This document shows positions 60,901 to 64,000 of a stretch of DNA of 64,000 bases, piece after piece (position 1 is the first letter of the stretch; each line of letters begins with the position of its first letter). The notes under the pieces are model-generated. The model saw only the letters and a program-made list of their open reading frames with translations, searched no databases and was not told the origin of the DNA. The stretch is from Akkermansiaceae bacterium UBA7331. GTDB taxonomy: Bacteria > Verrucomicrobiota > Verrucomicrobiia > Verrucomicrobiales > Akkermansiaceae. The stretch lies in contig DKPP01000001.1 of assembly GCA_002471255.1 (NCBI GenBank), positions 175,267 through 239,266 on the forward strand, given 5' to 3'. Position numbers and translations under genes: made by a program.

Positions 60901-63900
60901 TGAAATTACATTTACCATCAAAATTAAAGGCCTGGGTTATATCAGGGTTTGTGCTTATAGGTTCTATTTCTTCTAGCTTAGATGCTGCGAATTTAGTATG
61001 GAATTCCGGTGAAGGTGGCGATTGGATGTCCGAAGGCTTTTGGAATGGCGCTACATTTCAAAATGGTGATAACGTTACTTTTTCAGGACCTACAGGAGAA
61101 GTAGATATCCAGTTAAATCAAAGTATTACCGCTGGTTCCATAAGTATGCAACCTGAAAGTAGCGTTAATTTAATCGTGAATGCAGGGGCCATTTTAAATG
61201 CCGGTCAAATTGAGGTTCGTACGTCTCAAGTTTCTATGTATGGTAAGCTATCTGGAGCAGGTACGATTAATGCGACAGGATTTAGTACATCAACTAATAA
61301 TTTGACACATGCGATTATTGATACAACCCTGAATGTTTCAACTTCCGTCCGAATAAATAATGGTACTTTGGATATTACTTCTAATGCAAATGTAACGACC
61401 AATCGGTTTGCTATGAGTGATGGTGGTGCTAGTGCTTCTAATTTTAATATGACAGGTGGGCGGTTGACTATTACCGGGTCAAGTAATGTTACGACTAATG
61501 GTGGGGGATCTTTTAATTTGGGACACTGGGCGGCTAAATCGACATTTAATCAATCTGGGGGTACGATTTCTTCCTTGCTAGCTAATTTGGTTTTAGCTTT
61601 TAGTGGTACGTCAGAACTGAATCTGACTGGTACTGGGGTAATGAATGTCTTAGGTCTCACTTCTTATGAAAATGATAAGTCAATATTTAATTTGGGTGTG
61701 AGTTCCGCGGGTGGTCGCTTAAATATAGGCTCTACAGGTATTGCGTCTCAACATACCTATAATTGGGGAGCAGGTACCATTGGTGCATTAACTTCGTGGT
61801 CATCTAATAAGAACATGAATTTGGTAAGTACTGCGGGTACCACATTTGATACCGAACAATGGGATGCACAGATCGGGGCTGGTAATGGTATTGCTTCATC
61901 AATTACTTTATCAGGGATTATTAGTGGTAATGGTAAACTTATTAAAGACGGTATTGGTACATTAGTATTAAGTGGTGCCAACACGTTTACTGGTGGCTCT
62001 GAGCTAAAAGAAGGGATATTGCAATTTAATCATGCTTCAGCTTTAGGTACTGGAAATTTACACGTGAGTGGCACATCTACTCTTAAAACAAATTTAGATA
62101 ATGGTGCTGTTAGTATTCATGGTCTTACAATAGGTTCTGATTCTAGTGCCGTTCAATTTAATATGGGAGGTACCGGTAGTGCTCTCCAAATCACTACATC
62201 AGCTCTTAGTTTTATTGGAGATTCCTCTTTAGTAATGGATGTCGGTGCCGTATCAGATAAACTTATCTACACAGGCACTACCGCTTTGACTGGTGCAATC
62301 AATTTTGATCTAAATTTGAATGGATTGACAGCCCCAACTCAATACGTAATTTTGGAATCAAGTGGGTCACTGGACAACTTGAATATTAACGCATGGTCTC
62401 CTGATTATCGTGGTATGGAAGGAACCTTGTCAAAACAAGGTAACAATATTGTCCTTGATATTACAAATATTGGGGCGGTGGGTAATTTGACCTGGACCGG
62501 AGCAAATGGCGGTATTTGGCAAGTTCTTGGAACAAATGTTAATTGGAGCGGTAATGATGATACAAAGTTCTATAACGGCGATAATGTGACTTTTGATAAT
62601 ACAGCAACTAATAAAAACGTATTGATTGCAGGTACTGTGAAACCAAGTTCTATTACCGTAGTCGAAGATGGCTTTGTTTTTGGTAATGCGGAAGGGAGTG
62701 AAGGTTCCATTTCAGGGATAGGATCATTAACAATGAATGCTGCTAATGGTACATTAACCGTGAATACGGCGAATACATATTCCGGGGGCACTATATTGAC
62801 GGCAGGAACCCTAATGATGGGTAATAAACAGGCTCTTGGATCCGGCTCGATTACTTTTGGGGGTGGTAATTTATCGCTAGTAGATAATTTAGGATCTGTC
62901 ACGATTGGTAATAGCTTATTACAAACTGAGGGTAATAACGTTAATATTAATTTGAATGGTAATGCCTTGACTTCTACTTCAATGGTTTACAATGCCAACA
63001 CAGTTTTAAATATCAGTGGCGGTGGTAGTCTTACTTTTTCTACGAATGCTGATAACAATAATGTTAACAAAATAATTGTAGGAGATAATACAACTGTAAC
63101 TCAAACCGGTACGGGGCGTGCTACTAATATTTCTTTGAGTGGGAATGGTGCTTTCCGAGTTTCGATGAATAGTAACGGTTGGAAACATTACAAACAAAGT
63201 GAAGATGGATTTACCGGTCTTTTTCATATATTATCCGGATCTAATGAAATTGCCTTTGATATTGCTGGCTGTACGGAAAATAATCGTTTCTCCATAAAAA
63301 ATGATAGTACTAATAACATATTGTTAAAGAGCGAAACAGGTGCCAATTCTACGTTGTATTTACGCGAATTAAGTGGTAATGCCGGTTTTAGAAGTGACTG
63401 GGGAGGTGGTCTTCGTAGTGTTGATTTGTTGTTAGGTAAAGATGGATCATGGAACGGTTCTTGGGCTTTTTCTAATGCCTCTCGTACTGGTGGATTTTTT
63501 ATTCATAGTGATGATGGATCTCATTATATATTCAAGATGTCAGGAGGTAGTACTAATACCAATAGTGCCACAACGTATTTACATATCGGAAATGCCTCGG
63601 TAGAATTTCTAAACTCTGGCAGCTGGTTGGGTGATATTGTTTTCACTGATGAATCAGGCAGGCTTATTTTATCTGGAGGTGGAATGGACCGCACTGTTGC
63701 TGCTCGTATGATTTCGGGCAATGGCACCATTATTGTAGCTGCCGGCGAAAACGATGAAAACGTGTTTGGCGTGGCAAATAATGACTTTATCGGCTCTGTT
63801 ATCGTTAATTCCGGTAAGCTAAGTGCCACCGCAGTTGGAGCTTTAGGTGCTAATGATAACTCTGTTACCGTAAATGGTGGTACACTTAATCTAGGTGGTG

Positions 63901-64000
63901 TTGCTCATGCTCAAAATATCACCATGACCGGTGGTAATCTTCAAAACGCTGAAGCTTTGTTGGGTAATGTTTCCATTAATCAAACCGGCAACACCGCCGC
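60901..64000 (+). CDS. giant autotransporter, N-terminal passenger part (runs off the window)
   Basis: Open from ATG at 60901 without a stop to the right edge, 1,033 codons. The signal peptide MKLHLPSKLKAWVISGFVLI closely matches the start of the other autotransporter. The passenger is Gly/Asn/Thr/Ser-rich beta-helix. A tryptophan-rich opening (LVWNSGEGGDWMSEGFW) recurs near residue 528 (LTWTGANGGIWQ). Three passenger-associated transport repeats appear (GANTFTGGSELKEG, ANTYSGGTILTAG, GSVIVNSGKLSA). The last visible segment (GGNLQNAEALLGNVSINQTG) is nearly the same as one in the 28-30 kb autotransporter. A C-terminal barrel is expected beyond the window. Confidence 0.9.

Noticed and set aside
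60901..64000. Repeated sequences suggesting a CRISPR array or DNA repeat
   Set aside because: The repeats are imperfect, in frame and encode beta-helix turns of the autotransporter.
1..64000. tRNA, rRNA, tmRNA or mobile elements
   Set aside because: All gaps between genes were read; none contains a cloverleaf-like pattern, conserved rRNA sequence, transposase frame or terminal inverted repeats.

Overview
The window reads as a chromosomal segment of a Gram-negative bacterium of the PVC superphylum, most likely a Verrucomicrobiota member related to host-associated glycan degraders of the Akkermansia type. This is inference from gene content. kdsB shows lipopolysaccharide, two very large autotransporters and a TonB protein show an outer membrane, and the mcsA-mcsB-clpC set and the kdsB-pyrG pair also occur in chlamydial relatives. 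A secreted alpha-L-fucosidase, a sulfatase and a GH31 enzyme point to host or algal glycans. The DNA is fairly AT-rich and genes are closely packed. Many minus-strand genes end in a clear hairpin terminator. I see no rRNA, tRNA, CRISPR array, insertion sequence or prophage.

Layout. 1-2123: 5' end of a Lys/Ala-rich protein (perhaps the primary sigma factor) downstream of dnaG. 2.4-3.6 kb: two small secreted proteins, one resembling a SecD periplasmic domain. 3.7-8.8 kb (minus): queF and queC (queuosine precursor), a large MscS-type channel and gltX. 9.0-14.3 kb (plus): two tatC paralogues with the same unusual insertion on either side of uppP, then a glycogen branching enzyme. 14.4-18.7 kb: sufE, argF, a ferritin, an unrecognised Arg/Gly-rich protein and a RidA-family protein. 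18.8-23.1 kb: the arginine-phosphorylation protease operon mcsA-mcsB-clpC. 23.2-26.2 kb: a zinc-type ABC uptake operon with an extra membrane-anchored gene and an upstream palindrome. 26.3-30.8 kb: an autotransporter split by a one-base frameshift. 31.1-32.9 kb: a GH29 fucosidase.

33.0-38.0 kb: a four-gene YbhGFSR-type export system. 38.1-43.2 kb: a secreted protein, a sulfatase, a cytidylyltransferase/GHMP-kinase fusion and a sodium:solute symporter, which together could release, import and activate a sugar. 43.2-45.6 kb: kdsB-pyrG. 45.8-50.0 kb: a tight seven-gene operon headed by a radical SAM/SPASM enzyme, followed by a zinc-ribbon-like lipoprotein, two paralogous membrane-anchored proteins, a polytopic membrane protein, a frameshifted small gene and a lipoprotein. 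This is the best candidate for an undescribed system. 50.2-51.5 kb: PepSY-like and TonB genes. 51.7-55.6 kb: a GH31 enzyme carrying both dockerin and cohesin-like domains. 55.6-59.4 kb: an M28 peptidase lipoprotein, infC and a thrS without a TGS domain. 59.5-60.6 kb: a Sel1-repeat protein with acidic repeats. 60.9 kb to the end: the 5' part of a second giant autotransporter.

Two genes look broken by loss of one G in a short G run. This may be a sequencing or assembly artefact and should be checked before any biological reading.
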